51,055 nt of DNA from Gnetum montanum. Taxonomy: Eukaryota > Streptophyta > Gnetopsida > Gnetales > Gnetaceae. Position 1 is the first letter of the stretch, and each line of letters starts with the position of its first letter. The stretch covers positions 829,524 through 880,578 of the forward strand of contig MNCI01016594.1 in NCBI GenBank assembly GCA_015680685.1. The letters run 5' to 3'. The notes below the pieces were generated by a model, which made no database searches, had not been told where the DNA came from, and was given only the letters and a program-made list of their open reading frames with translations. A program made the translations under genes and the position numbers. Of this stretch, positions 32,061 to 43,434 are shown in pieces.

Positions 32061-33891
32061 ATGAGAGGGCTTCTTGGGTCAGATCTTTTCATGAAAAGAT
32101 TGCCAACCTTGATCCAATTAGAAACAACATGAGTTAACATCACAGTACATATCCGAGGTAATGTTTGGTTTTAAGGGCACTCAAAGATTTTTGATGCAGA
32201 GGATGAGGATGTTGGAGATGCAAGGTGACTAGCCATATTAGGTTGTGAGGGCTTGGAAGGACTATTGAATCAAAAAAAGGATACTTTCCTAGATCAATTA
32301 TCTAAACTACTTAGCTGGAAAGTTGATTATGAATGTATTGCCCTCATAGAATTTTGTTGCTACAGTTGTGGAGGAATTTTTTCCTACATGGATGGAGTAG
32401 GAGGTAACTAGCTTGAGGGTAGAGGGATGTGTGTAGATAGATGTGGAGGGTGGTATTTGTATGGGTTTTTTTTCCTTGAGTAGATGATGAATGTGTTTGA
32501 TGGTACTCCAAAGGGTAATAGTGATGTTGAAATGAGGCATGGCTTGTAGAGCTTATTGGAGAGACAGGTTGTTAAACATAGTACTCATATGGATACAGGT
32601 GCCTAAAGGGATATTGCTACCTTGGCAATGGCATTTCCCACGATTGTGGTTGGTGCCACTATTGGTATTGTTCATATGGTTGTGGTGGAACTCCACTTGG
32701 ATAATAAGCTTGTTGATGCTGGTGGAACTACCTTGAATTGCCTTGAGGATAAGGCAATCATCTAGGTGCTTGTCTACATTCTAGTTGAGGATTTAATGCA
32801 TACATTCCAAACTCTTGTAAGTGTGACACCACAGGGAAACACCCCTTTGGATGTTCTTCATATTGAAAGATGTCACAACTAGTATCATCATTGGAGTATG
32901 TCTCCACAACTTTCTCTACTACAACTTGTTTGCCCTTTCCTTTCTGATAGGCACATTTAGGTTCTTTTTGACTCCTATAGTTACGATCACTATTTTTCTC
33001 TTTGGGTTCTTTAGCAATTTTCATAGAAGTTTAGAATTTTTCATCCAAAGAATCCCATAATTTTTCAACCTTTGCCAAAATATCAAAAAAAAAAATTTGG
33101 ATGGGAAAGGTTTTCCTGTTTACCACTTCATTGAGTGGTGACTCCTCCTTATCAAATATTGGATCTCTCATTTCCTGATGGAAGGGTTCCTATTATACTC
33201 TTCTATAATTTCCCTTTTTTGTAACTCACCTTCTTCTTTTGCTACCTACTTTATAAGCCTTTGGATTTAATGAGCTCCTAATTCAAATAGTATCTCTTGG
33301 GCATAAACTTGAAGAGTTATTTTAGTTTCTACTCTAAGCCCATATATGATGTGGCGGAGCTATTCCCTTTGAGAATAACCATGGCTAAGGCATCGGTGTA
33401 AGAATGAATAATACCTACCCATGACAGCATCCAAGGTTCATGTGTTCCTTATTTTCAACCTTAGATTTGCCTTCTTAGATTAGACACTCTGGAGTACATC
33501 TGGTATTTATCATTAAATAGCTTTAACATGGTACTCCATCAGCGAATGAATTCTGGTTCTAAGGACTGGTCTGAGCTCATAGCTTCCTTAATGAGTATCT
33601 TGGGAAAAAGCTTGAGTTTCTACTAGTCATTTTCAATGTTTTGTAAGGCATAGGCATCGTGGAAAGCTTGCAGATGTGTTTGCAAATCATAGTTGTATCA
33701 ACCCCCCTCAAATCTTGGGATATTATTCATGTCTAAGCACTTGATCCGATTGTCTTTCATATGCCTAGTTGGAATTTTAACCACCTCTACAATGTTAAGC
33801 ATACTTCTAATTACCAATAGAGGTTCATCATCATGATTCTGTCAATGATGTCGATGATGGTTTTTGTCACCTATAAGTTCTTGATGACATT
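32061..33891 (-). pseudogene. Gag, element B, 5' part removed by element E insertion
   Basis: The zinc-knuckle region reads CDIFQYEEHPKGCFPV (about 32830-32880); the second Cys is Phe. The Pro/His-rich tail (32307-32540) matches A and C. The capsid-like region extends to about 33880, equivalent to about 4540 in element A. There the sequence changes abruptly to element E's LTR at 33892, so roughly 900 bp of 5' gag is expected beyond E. Confidence 0.75.
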
Positions 33892-34759
33892 TGATGAGTG
33901 GCGAGGTACCCCTACACTCAACCATACGAATACGAGTGTTTCATGCCCAATTTGGTGAAACTCCATAGATGGACTAGTTGTGGTATCTAGACAGTTAATC
34001 ATAGATCACAGTTCATTATCTTCCCACCTGGACTAGTATTAGCTTTGTCACATATGGTTTAGTCCAGAGTGAGGTGTATGATGTGTTCCTACACTAATGC
34101 TACTCCTGCGGATGATGGGAAATAATAGCAACTAAACTAGGAGAGAGAGTGTGATAGAGAATCTAAACTAGCTTAAGTGCAATGAGCATTCGTTCCTTAA
34201 TCATCCGTACACATCATGGACCTCATGCATGACTACCATTGGGATTACCAAGTACATGGCCTAGGTACGCTACTGGGTTACCAAGTAGTCACACTTAAAT
34301 GCTCGTGATTAAGTCGTACCCATTTTGCATTACTACGAGATATAGGTAGAGAGATATTAACTAAGAAAGCAATGAATAACAATAACAATTAAATAATTAA
34401 GCTAAGTGGATGCTGCAATGATGAAGTAATCTTGATCTTTATTGTCGATCATGTGTGTGTCCAAGTATGTCAGACTCGAATAAGGATGCCATACAGTTAC
34501 AATCATTACACTGCGTGCATGCACTGGGAGAAAAGGGTTGAGAGGAAAGATTGACAAAAATTCTCTACCTTAGTACTAAAAACTACGAAACTGAAACTTC
34601 CAAAAAGACTCAAAAAATTCCTACCAAATCTACCTACCTCTTATTTATAGATGAGGAGACAGGTTGCGATATCATGTATGCGATATCATGTCTAGGCTGT
34701 GATATCGCGTACGCGATATCATGGGTGTGATATCTCAGCCAACAATTCATGACTCATCA
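33892..34759 (-). repeat. 3' LTR of element E
   Basis: Plus strand TGATGAGTGG...GACTCATCA, 868 bp. A polypurine tract on its right and gag of element B on its left show it is a 3' LTR sitting in a foreign gag. Confidence 0.86.
34641..34735 (-). promoter_or_regulatory. LTR promoter with palindromic GATATC boxes, element E
   Basis: The TATA box CTATAAATAA (minus) is at 34641-34650. Upstream repeats at 34664-34735 include a perfect 22-bp palindrome at 34700-34721 whose central 20 bases are GATATCGCGTACGCGATATC. Confidence 0.68.
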
Positions 34760-34768
34760 TACCCCCAT
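34760..34768 (-). other. Polypurine tract of element E
   Basis: The minus strand reads ATGGGGGTA immediately before the LTR start. An identical tract precedes the LTR of element C (41493-41501). Confidence 0.78.
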
Positions 34769-35083
34769 GATTGAATGAAAGCTCATCCTCAAGTTAAAGT
34801 GAGAACAAGCTCCATTGATTACATAGTGGATAGGTATGGGATTATTGACTAATGAGAATGGATTCATGCCGCAGTGTGGAATCAGAACAAAATTTAGACA
34901 CAACACAAAAAACATAAATGAAAATCCTATAGCTACAAAATTGGGTGGAACTCATGTAGTTCCTGGTGGTGGTGGCTCCTCCATGGGTGTCTTTTCCTTA
35001 TCTTATGCTCCAGGTCTTGGGATTTGATGGGGTTGAAGTATGGCCTGGAGTTTCTTCTCTTTAGTTCAGGGATCCTATGCCAT
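34769..35083 (-). other. Non-coding end between ORF3 and polypurine tract, element E
   Basis: No gene seen. The first 60 bp align with element C 41502-41560 (AGGTATGGGATTATTGACT in both). Confidence 0.6.
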
Positions 35084-37733
35084 CTATGCTAATATTCTAA
35101 TGTTTGATGGAGTTGACACCTCCCATGGGCATGGTAGTTGCGAAAACATTTTATTTGCCTTGACATACCAAGCCATAAACACCTTCCATTCCTCCTTGTA
35201 AGCTCTAGCTTTGTCTCTATATTCTTGAAAATATGCGAGTCGTCGAGCCAAGTTTGTTGTGATACCTTTCTGCCCTTGGTAGCTTGCTTTAACCACCTCA
35301 AGTTCAGAATTTGTGACCTCTAATTTTTGCAATATTTTCTTGCTTTCTGCAAATTCTGTTTCATACTTGACATAGGTGGTGGCTACCTGTTGCTCGAGCT
35401 CTATTCTCAGATGCCTTGCTGTCAACATGGCAAGGTTGGCATACTGTAGGTTTGCCAACTCCATGTATTCTGTAAGGTCCTGGGTCTACAGGTCCCAGCT
35501 CTTAACTTCTGCCTGGTGGGCAAATGCATATGTGTCCAATATGCCCACCAATCAGTGTGTTGAGCACTGAGAGCATTGATGTGGGCCTTGGCCATATGGA
35601 TCTCTTTTCAATGATTTTTTTATACATCCCCACCTAGTCTTGGAAATGCCCCTTTAGTTTCTCATTCCATTTAGCCTCATTCTTCCATGTGCTTATTTCA
35701 ATGGCCATCTTCTGATGGATGGTGCGTACCTCCTCCATCGAGAGGGTTCGATTTTCCTTGGCTAAACGGTTCATATCCTGGTTGACCCTGATTAGTTGTT
35801 CTCACAACTATTAAAAATGTTCTTCAAGAACATTCTTTTGTTTCTCCACAAGGGTCAACTGAAGGTTATCAGCAACAAGTTGTTTATTTTCCTCTTGTAA
35901 GGCTTTGAGTGCCTTGGTATGCATGTAAGTTTGTGCTTGTGCCACAGAGGCATCCCAAATAGCCTTCTCTTTTTCTTTCGCCATCCTTTTATTCTCTATC
36001 AATAGTTTAGTAAGTTAGTTCTAAAAGTGTCTAGCTGGTCTACAGGAATCAATTGAGAAGGATCTTGCTATGCTGCTTGCAGGGTCACGAGCCTTTCTTG
36101 CAATCTTTACACTTCTTCTTCAGCGTGCTTAGCCCTCATCTCTGTCAAGACCAACTTCCCTTTGGTGAAATTGAGGTCTAATTATATTGCTATAACATCC
36201 TGTGGGATGTCAAACAAGGATGCCATTACCTGTCCTATTTGTAGCAATCGGTCAGGTACATCCTCATGTTCTGCAGGAGTCATTGAGGTACCAGCCAGAG
36301 TTTGAGCATCCTTGTAAGATCTACTGGTGGCATAACAGGCACATTGAATGATTCTTTAATGTGGTCTGTGATCACTTTTGTGGCTCCTGCTGCATCCTGG
36401 TGCTACATGACCACCACCGTGGTCCCTTCACCAGTTTCTAACTTCACTTGAAAGGACGTAGCATTCCCTAAAATCTGTTGTAACTAAGCACTCTCTCCTC
36501 CTCCTATATGAATGGACACTTCACCCCACATGTGATATATAGAAATCATAGGCTGTACAACATCATTGATGATGCGAAAGAGATTTGCGTCATCATGACT
36601 TCCCCAACTAACCATCTCAGTGATGGCCTTGAGATGACTCATCGACAGTTTGTAAGCTTACGGTGGTGGCGGTGGTTGATCCTGCTGGCCCATGCTAGGC
36701 CCTGCTTCTTATTGTTGACTAGGTCCCGTGCTTGGAAGTTGGTTGGGTCCTGCAAGTTAAGTTGCAGTTGGCCCTGCCATCTGTTCCTTTTCTTGTTTTG
36801 GCCCCAGCATCTTACTAGTGATTTTCCTTGCAACTAGTGGCTTTAGTAGTTCAGCATAAGAAGCATTTTGGGCTTTTTGGAGGACATCATTGGTGTATCC
36901 TTTGATACTAGCACATCTACATAGCTTTCTAATAAGACATGGGAAGGGCAACGCAAACTTCCCTATCTTTCATTCTTCAAACCGCCTTAGGATCTTCGTA
37001 AAGTATAGATGAGGCAGGTTAGCATTAACCTTTCCCATCAACACTGCACATCCTCTTGCCACATATGTTGAAATTATTTTTAAACCTTTTGTGGGAAAGA
37101 TGTGATAAGTCCCTATTGTGAAATAAATCCTCTCTTTCGTTGTCAACTCCCCAAACATCTTATGTTCCTTGTCGTATGCCCTTTCTAACCAAACTTGTCG
37201 CACATTAGGGTTTGAGTAGGTAGATAACTGAGCAACCTTTGGCCCTATATTTGGAAGGTCTAATACTTCTAAAATAGCCTGAATAGAAAAATCAATAGTC
37301 ACACCACAAATGTTAACTGTGGTGCTTTGTTCTTTGTTGTGCCAAAATTGGTACGTTTTCCCTAAGTACTAGACAACACTTTCAGAGAGGGTAGGCCATA
37401 ATGGGGATCCTTTGAGGTGATCCCTAATGGCCTTTGGAGAAAATTCTATGAAATGTCCAAAGTTTAATTCCATGATCACTGCAGTAAATATGGACCTTTC
37501 ATGGATGGCCTAAACACAATCCTGGGGCAACGTGAGATGTTGTCCCTGTTTAGACGCTGCAGTAGCTCCTCCTTCCGCCTACCTTGATTGTACAGTAGTA
37601 GGGTCTTCTTGGTGGATACTAAATGATTGTTCCTCCTTCTCTGCATGTTGTCTGGCAAGAACCTATCCTTCACCTCTCCTAGGTTGTTTGATCCCACCTT
37701 GAGCAGGACCTTCCTATTGTCCACATTTCAAGG
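35084..37733 (-). pseudogene. ORF3 accessory protein, element E (best copy)
   Basis: The likely start is the minus-strand ATG at 37733 (MALKCGQ). The N-domain (36960-37460) reads LNFGHFIEFSPKAI, VNICGVTIDFSIQAILEVLD and ERIYFTIGTYHIFPTKGL; this pattern resembles the 'putative plant transposon protein' domain found in several plant elements. A Pro/Gln/Gly-rich linker (about 36650-36830) and a long coiled-coil C-terminus (35084-36500, e.g. KLEVTNSELEVVKASYQGQK) follow. Total length would be near 880 residues. No membrane span or signal peptide is evident. It sits in the env-like position of Athila elements and has a candidate promoter of its own. Frameshifts and stops make it a pseudogene. Confidence 0.68.
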
Positions 37734-38225
37734 CCATCTATAATCACACGGGGCCAATCGTTAGTAAGGTTGTTGCTAAAGTTAGGTTATACCTTACTAC
37801 TTGCCTTAATGAATTTTTTTATCTCTGTTTGATGTTAATTATTAGGAAAGAATGTCCTTGAAATATTGTAATATTTAACCCTCTTGCTTAAGTGGTTTCC
37901 AAATCTAGTTTCCCGATATAACTAAGGAGATGAAATTGTTTTTAGCACATTTATCCTTAATTTTATAAATAATTACCCTTGATAATGTCCTTTGGGTGAT
38001 GAATAATTTCAAAAAAGTTATGCAAGATTTGGTGTGTGCCCCTCCCCCATGACTAAGCTGAACACTCTGGGTTCAAGTAGGTTCAAACGAAATGAAAATT
38101 AGACCAGCAAGCAAGTTATGGATATGAAAGCAAAGGGTGCGTAATCACGAGTCATAGAGAGAAATTTGAAAAACTTTCCCCATGTGAACAGTTGCAAATG
38201 ATGTTAAGTAGCATAGGGGGGTCAT
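37734..38225 (-). other. Leader between internal promoter and ORF3, element E
   Basis: AT-rich, non-coding, about 490 bp, similar in length to the equivalent leader in element B. Confidence 0.45.
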
Positions 38226-38330
38226 GTATATATATATTTTTGGGACGCGATATTGTGTACGCGATAGCGCGGATGCGATATCGCGTCGGTCGTGATATTG
38301 TGTTGGTCATGATATTGCATACGCGATATC
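38226..38330 (-). promoter_or_regulatory. Candidate internal promoter of ORF3, element E
   Basis: A TATA-like run (38226-38238, alternating TA) is followed upstream by at least five GCGATATCGCG-type boxes (38243-38330). The boxes are the same motif as in this element's LTR promoter (34664-34735), but the flanking sequence is not LTR, so this is not simply an LTR fragment. Confidence 0.5.
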
Positions 38331-39753
38331 GTGACCTATCGATGTTAGGGAACTTATGGAATATACCAAATTTTTAATATTTTTCTAATATTAAATGATG
38401 TAAATGAAGGACATCTAGACAAGTGTTAAAGGGTTCCTAGGTAATTCAACTAGTTCTGAAGGTACGAAAGTTATGATGGTGTGGAATTTATCAATAAGGA
38501 CCTTGGGTGATAAGGGAGGAAAAGGCTATGTGATGGTTCATAGGAACATTTGAATTAGAGGGATAGTAATAAGGGAAAGAATATCATTGAAAATATGCTG
38601 AGGGTAATAGATGGTGTGTGGAAGATGTGTTATGAGTGCAAAATACAAAAAATTACGCAAGTGGGTCCTCCCCAAAGCAAGTTCTAACCTATAATGCCCT
38701 TGTGTAACCACACCTTAAAATGTCCATAGGAACTAGAAGGGTTAAATGTAATCCACACTAGTTCTACAAAACACACACATGTAAGTATCACTGGAATGAG
38801 GTATGAATTCTACGCTATACGAGACACGAGCTACAATTACATGAACAGGGAGATGAGACAGACTATAGAAGGGATTGTAGAGATTAGGACATGAGGTAAC
38901 TGACCCAGAGCACAATGGATCCTACATGTAAAGTGTGATTAATGTGTCATTAACCTATCATTCCAAAATCAGGACCAAGTCCATTCCTCTGATCAGTGAC
39001 ACTGCATTGTTTCATCCCATGATGAGGGACTTATGAGAGTACCCTAAAAACAAGGCATATGATCACTTGGCATTGTTTTTCAAGGGAGGAGTGATTTTTG
39101 CTTTGTCACACTTTTTTTTTATGATTGCTGAATCTAGAGAAGCCGCCAACCTTCAAGCATGGGTGCATGTCTTTCCATTGGGACCCCCTAGAATAGCATT
39201 GGATTTTTGAGTTCCTTTTAATTACTCTTACTCCAATTTTGCATTAGATCAACAAGGATCTTAGTATAACCACGTTGCGTGATAACTCTCACAGATGTCA
39301 CCAAAGAGAATCCACAAGTTCCCTTGATGTCACACCCTAATCATTCCCTCTTGATCCATCCTTCTTCATTCTAGGTACAATGAACAAAAAATTAATTTTA
39401 AGTTTTAAGAATGTCAAGAATATCATTGTACCATCAAATAGAACCTCTTATTTGTAGAATGGATGATGAGTGGATGTAATGGACTCACTTTCCAAATAAT
39501 TGATCACTTGAGACTCGATGACATAGAACACACCTCAACCAATGAGCCACATGAGTGTTTTATTTGTAGATGATATTACTTATAAAAAGATAAAAAGACA
39601 AAAAGATAAAACAAGAAATTGAAAATTGAAAAACTGGAAAACAAAAAATTGTAAAATTAAAGAAAATGAAAAATATTTATTAATCCTGCTTGTTATTAGA
39701 ATGGGGGATATCCCCCATAACTAAATGGTTAAGCATGGTGAGGATTAATAAAT
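38331..39753 (-). other. Non-coding spacer downstream of pol, element E
   Basis: Matches the spacers of B and C (GTGGGTCCTCCCCAAAG at about 38662). Near the gap it has a perfect 16-bp palindrome (39702-39717) inside a 12-bp inverted repeat (39675-39686 and 39742-39753). Confidence 0.6.
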
Positions 39754-40236
39754 NNNNNNNNNNNNNNNNNNNNNNNNNNNNNNNNNNNNNNNNNNNNNNN
39801 NNNNNNNNNNNNNNNNNNNNNNNNNNNNNNNNNNNNNNNNNNNNNNNNNNNNNNNNNNNNNNNNNNNNNNNNNNNNNNNNNNNNNNNNNNNNNNNNNNNN
39901 NNNNNNNNNNNNNNNNNNNNNNNNNNNNNNNNNNNNNNNNNNNNNNNNNNNNNNNNNNNNNNNNNNNNNNNNNNNNNNNNNNNNNNNNNNNNNNNNNNNN
40001 NNNNNNNNNNNNNNNNNNNNNNNNNNNNNNNNNNNNNNNNNNNNNNNNNNNNNNNNNNNNNNNNNNNNNNNNNNNNNNNNNNNNNNNNNNNNNNNNNNNN
40101 NNNNNNNNNNNNNNNNNNNNNNNNNNNNNNNNNNNNNNNNNNNNNNNNNNNNNNNNNNNNNNNNNNNNNNNNNNNNNNNNNNNNNNNNNNNNNNNNNNNN
40201 NNNNNNNNNNNNNNNNNNNNNNNNNNNNNNNNNNNN
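39754..40236. other. Assembly gap (N run)
   Basis: 483 undetermined bases between E's pol-downstream spacer and its gag. Confidence 0.99.
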
Positions 40237-40677
40237 ATACGAAGGGTGTCTCCAGTTTAGGGATGGCTTCCCCCATGACTAGGATTGTTGCCATTGTGAT
40301 TGAACATAGTATCTCTGTATGAACTTTGGGCATAATGTGCTTCCCCAATGCTCATATAAATGTAACAAGATTGGTCATTGGCCCTTGGGGTGATCGTATA
40401 GACAAATATTGCATTCATACGTATGATTGGCAGTTGAGCTCTTGTTTTCTTCATCCCTTATTTTCAATTGTCTAATGATATTTTTTCCTACTTCTTGGGT
40501 TGTCAAAACTCTATCTCCAATAATATTGATATATTCTCCACACTTTTTATGCGTCCATTTCAGCATCTTATTGATCTTTGCCTTGATTTCCTCTAATGAT
40601 TGTTGTACTGGAAAAGATGGTTCTTCCTCCTTGAGATAGGTTGATTTCTCCTTTTTATGATTATGGACCTCTATTAA
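40237..40677 (-). pseudogene. Gag fragment, element E
   Basis: The zinc knuckle reads CNICLYDHPKG (about 40375-40410). Upstream is a charged coiled stretch (KAKINKMLKW..., 40420-40640) equivalent to 3502-3867 in element A. The Tyr/Pro-rich tail is left of it at 40237-40340. The reading frame runs without a break into element C's LTR at 40678, which is the insertion point. Confidence 0.75.
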
Positions 40678-41492
40678 TGATGAGTGGCAAGGTACCCCTA
40701 CACTCAACCATACGAATACGAGTGTTACACATGCAATCCGGTCAAACTCTACAGACTAAGTGCCTACACACCTTATGGAATGCCTAAGGTTAATCAGTCG
40801 TTGTTCTCCCAAGCTCACTTGTATTTGTCACGGTTGTATGGTTAAGTGAACTTGAGGTATATGATTTTTATGTGTTTTATCTTTTATCGCCTATGTTAAT
40901 GAGGGAAAGGGTGAAGAGACTAAGTAGCTAACTTTAACTAACTAAGTTCTAGTGCCTAGCATCAGTATCCGTCCCACTTACCGTTTACACCCTAAACCAG
41001 TGCAACCTTCTAGGATTACCAAATGCTATTTGTTGCTGGGATTACCAAGCATAACGCACGTGATCAAAGCGGTCGTACTGAATGCACTTAACTAGGAGTT
41101 AAGGATTGAGAGAGGTTTAATTATCTAATAAAGCATTTGAACAATTAACAATAATTAAATTCCTATTTAGCTTAGTCCATGCACTGTAAGGTTTATCCAA
41201 AATTTCATCTTTATTTCTGTACACAAACATGTGCTCAGGTACAATATTTGCTCGCATAAAGATCCATTCACTTTGGGACTCCTACTATGGGCACATGGAA
41301 ATTATTCTAAAACTACAAGAGTTTGGCTATGGTCTAGATCTATATGGAGAAACAAGGGAGAGTCGCCTCTTATTTATAGATTTGGTGACGCGTTGTGATA
41401 TCGTGTACGCAATATCACAAGAGAAGATGCGATATCACGTACGATACATCACGTATGCGATATCATAGCCTATGCGATATCACATCCCATCA
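40678..41492 (-). repeat. 3' LTR of element C
   Basis: TGATGAGTGG...CATCCCATCA, 815 bp. Its left flank is E's gag and its right flank is a polypurine tract. Confidence 0.86.
41370..41490 (-). promoter_or_regulatory. LTR promoter with GATATC boxes, element C
   Basis: TATA box CTATAAATAA (minus) at 41370-41379; about five GCGATATCAC-type boxes at 41396-41485, partly decayed. Confidence 0.63.
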
Positions 41493-41501
41493 TACCCCCA
41501 T
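41493..41501 (-). other. Polypurine tract of element C
   Basis: ATGGGGGTA on the minus strand next to the LTR, identical to that of element E. Confidence 0.78.
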
Positions 41502-43434
41502 GACTGAATAAAAACTCATCCTTGAGTTCCTTACAAAATTTTGGGAAGGTATGGGATTATTGACTTGAATGGAACTAATGGTGAATGGGACGACATGTGA
41601 ATGGATCATCATTACAGAACATGACAAAACTAGTGTTCATGACAACAAGAGTGAACACTTTATACATTTGATATCAAGCCTTATTTGGCAGCTGAGAGAG
41701 AAGAGAGAAGAAGTCTGCTGCTACCAACACCAAGATTGTGCCTTTCATTATCTATCTGTAAACATGCCATCCATCTTGTTCCTTGCATAATTGCTTTAGC
41801 ACCGATCCATTCCAAGTGTTCCCTCTAGGTCCAATCTGTTGTTGTATGGTTGCCATCTGCACACACAACATAGTCTTATATTAGCAAGGGTAAATGAATC
41901 ATAATGTAGTTGATACCTTGCTTCGGTGAAAGGTCCATTGGCTGAGTTGTGGTATGGCTAATGCAGATTCTGGAGATATACTAATGATGACTACCCAAGG
42001 TGTAGGGGTTAGGAGAAAATTAAAAAATTGGACCAGGACCCCCACGACTAATCGTGAACCTCGAGTAGCGAGAGAATGGAAGAAGAGAAGGAATAAGAAG
42101 GATGCAGAAAAAGAGACAACTCTAATGTCGATGTAAAGGGATGTCAAGATGGAAATGAAAAAAATAGAGTTGATTGCAAAAATGTTAAGGAAAAGAATTT
42201 AAATGGTGCACCAAATAGGAATGCTAGTGGGTCCTCCCCAAAGTAGGCTCATGCCCTTAATGCCCTGAAAATCCCACATTCAAAGAGTCCGTAGACTCTG
42301 GGAATGTCATTTGGAACAAGAGTTAAAGTCTTAACCACAAGAATTTACCACAAATAAAACAATGCGTTAACCAAAATATACACTAATGATACAAACAAAA
42401 ATGAGGTGATCAATGGAGAAAGAATGATGGAAAGAAGAGAATGGAATGGAGTCTCAAGAACAAGGTGGTGTACAGCCCTCATGTATTTTAATGATTAATG
42501 TGACTTAGTAGATCCCATTCTGAGTCCGGCCTCAAACATACCACATCCAGTGACTTCACATTAATGCATTTGGCCAATCCATCCACTTGAAGTAATAAGA
42601 ATGCATCCCTCAAGAGCCACCACCATTCCGACAAAACAAAGGAGGAGAGAATAGGGAGTGAGAAGGGCCTTAGTTAGAGGGAACATATTTATTTTTAGTT
42701 CCATAACCAGTGCTTGTAGCTTAGATGATTATTTTTTCTAAGGGGTGTGCTTTGAATTCCCACTGTTTTTTTTTTGCTGCATGAGAACCACACCATGCAA
42801 AGACTTATTATTTTTGTTTACTTAGCTTCTCGATAATTGGGTAATGTCGAAACGGTAAGAAAATTCAAGAAGAAAACATTCATGCACCCAAGAGAATGGC
42901 CAACACAAATGCATCAAGTTCCCTTGAAGTTACACCCTTTTCAATCCTTGAGTCCTTCCTTATTTTGAGAAATGCCCAGTCACCAATTTGTTATAGTTCT
43001 TATTATTTTGAAGAAAGGGACTGTACAGTTCCAAGCCAAGAGAGACCATAGAGATTTATGGATGCATGGATGATGTGGACTCATTTCCTACTATATTAAA
43101 AGAACCATACCTTAGTATCAACATTGTAACTTAAAGGTAAAAATAAAACATTAGCAACCAGTAGAAAATAGTTCATACTATCATTAGAGCACTTATTGGG
43201 TGATAAACTTAACAAAATAGATAAGCACACACACATACAAAGAAATGAAAATGTATAAATAATGTTGTAAAACAAAAATAAGAAAAGTAAAAGAAATTTG
43301 TAAAACAAAAATATGAAAAAGAAAAATGTGTAAAAGAAAAACTTAAAAGAACTGAGGGCCTCAAATGATCAGCATAGGTGGCCATATCTCCCATGAATGA
43401 ATTGAAAGGGAGAGATTTGAAATAGTGAGTGTGG
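41502..43434 (-). other. Non-coding 3' region of element C (no ORF3)
   Basis: No supported gene in about 1.9 kb. The part next to the polypurine tract matches E 34769-34850; from about 42200 it matches the pol-downstream spacers of E and B. ORF3 and its internal promoter, which should lie between, are missing. Confidence 0.65.

Larger units (their letters stand above)
6311..33891 (-). mobile_element. Element B: outermost Athila-like retrotransposon, interrupted by element G
   Basis: B is in two pieces, 6311-10112 and 27497-33891, separated by element G and its target duplication. Joined, they follow the order seen in element E and partly in C: gag, protease, reverse transcriptase, integrase, spacer, ORF3. 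The two flanks of G line up with consecutive sequence of element C near 42440-42670. B's 5' end is cut by element E at 33891 and its 3' end by element A at 6311, so both B LTRs should lie outside the window. Confidence 0.78.
33892..40677 (-). mobile_element. Element E: Athila-like retrotransposon inserted in B's gag, pol missing or in gap
   Basis: Reading rightward from the 3' end: LTR (33892-34759), polypurine tract, ORF3 (35084-37733), internal promoter (38226-38330), spacer, a 483-N gap, then part of gag (40237-40677). Element C is inserted in that gag. The roughly 4.5 kb of pol and protease expected between spacer and gag is absent unless the gap is much larger than drawn. Confidence 0.78.

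Noticed and set aside
33892-34759. Solo LTR
   Set aside because: A polypurine tract and family-specific 3' sequence lie on its right, so it is the 3' LTR of element E.
35084-37733. Retroviral-type envelope gene at the env-like position
   Set aside because: No signal peptide, membrane span or Cys-rich surface domain is visible; the content is coiled coil with a plant-transposon-type N-domain.
38226-38330. Fragment of an inserted LTR
   Set aside because: Only the GATATC boxes match the LTR; the TATA surroundings and flanks do not, and no LTR terminus is present.
39690-40348. Long open frames on both strands at the second gap
   Set aside because: Composed of undetermined bases.
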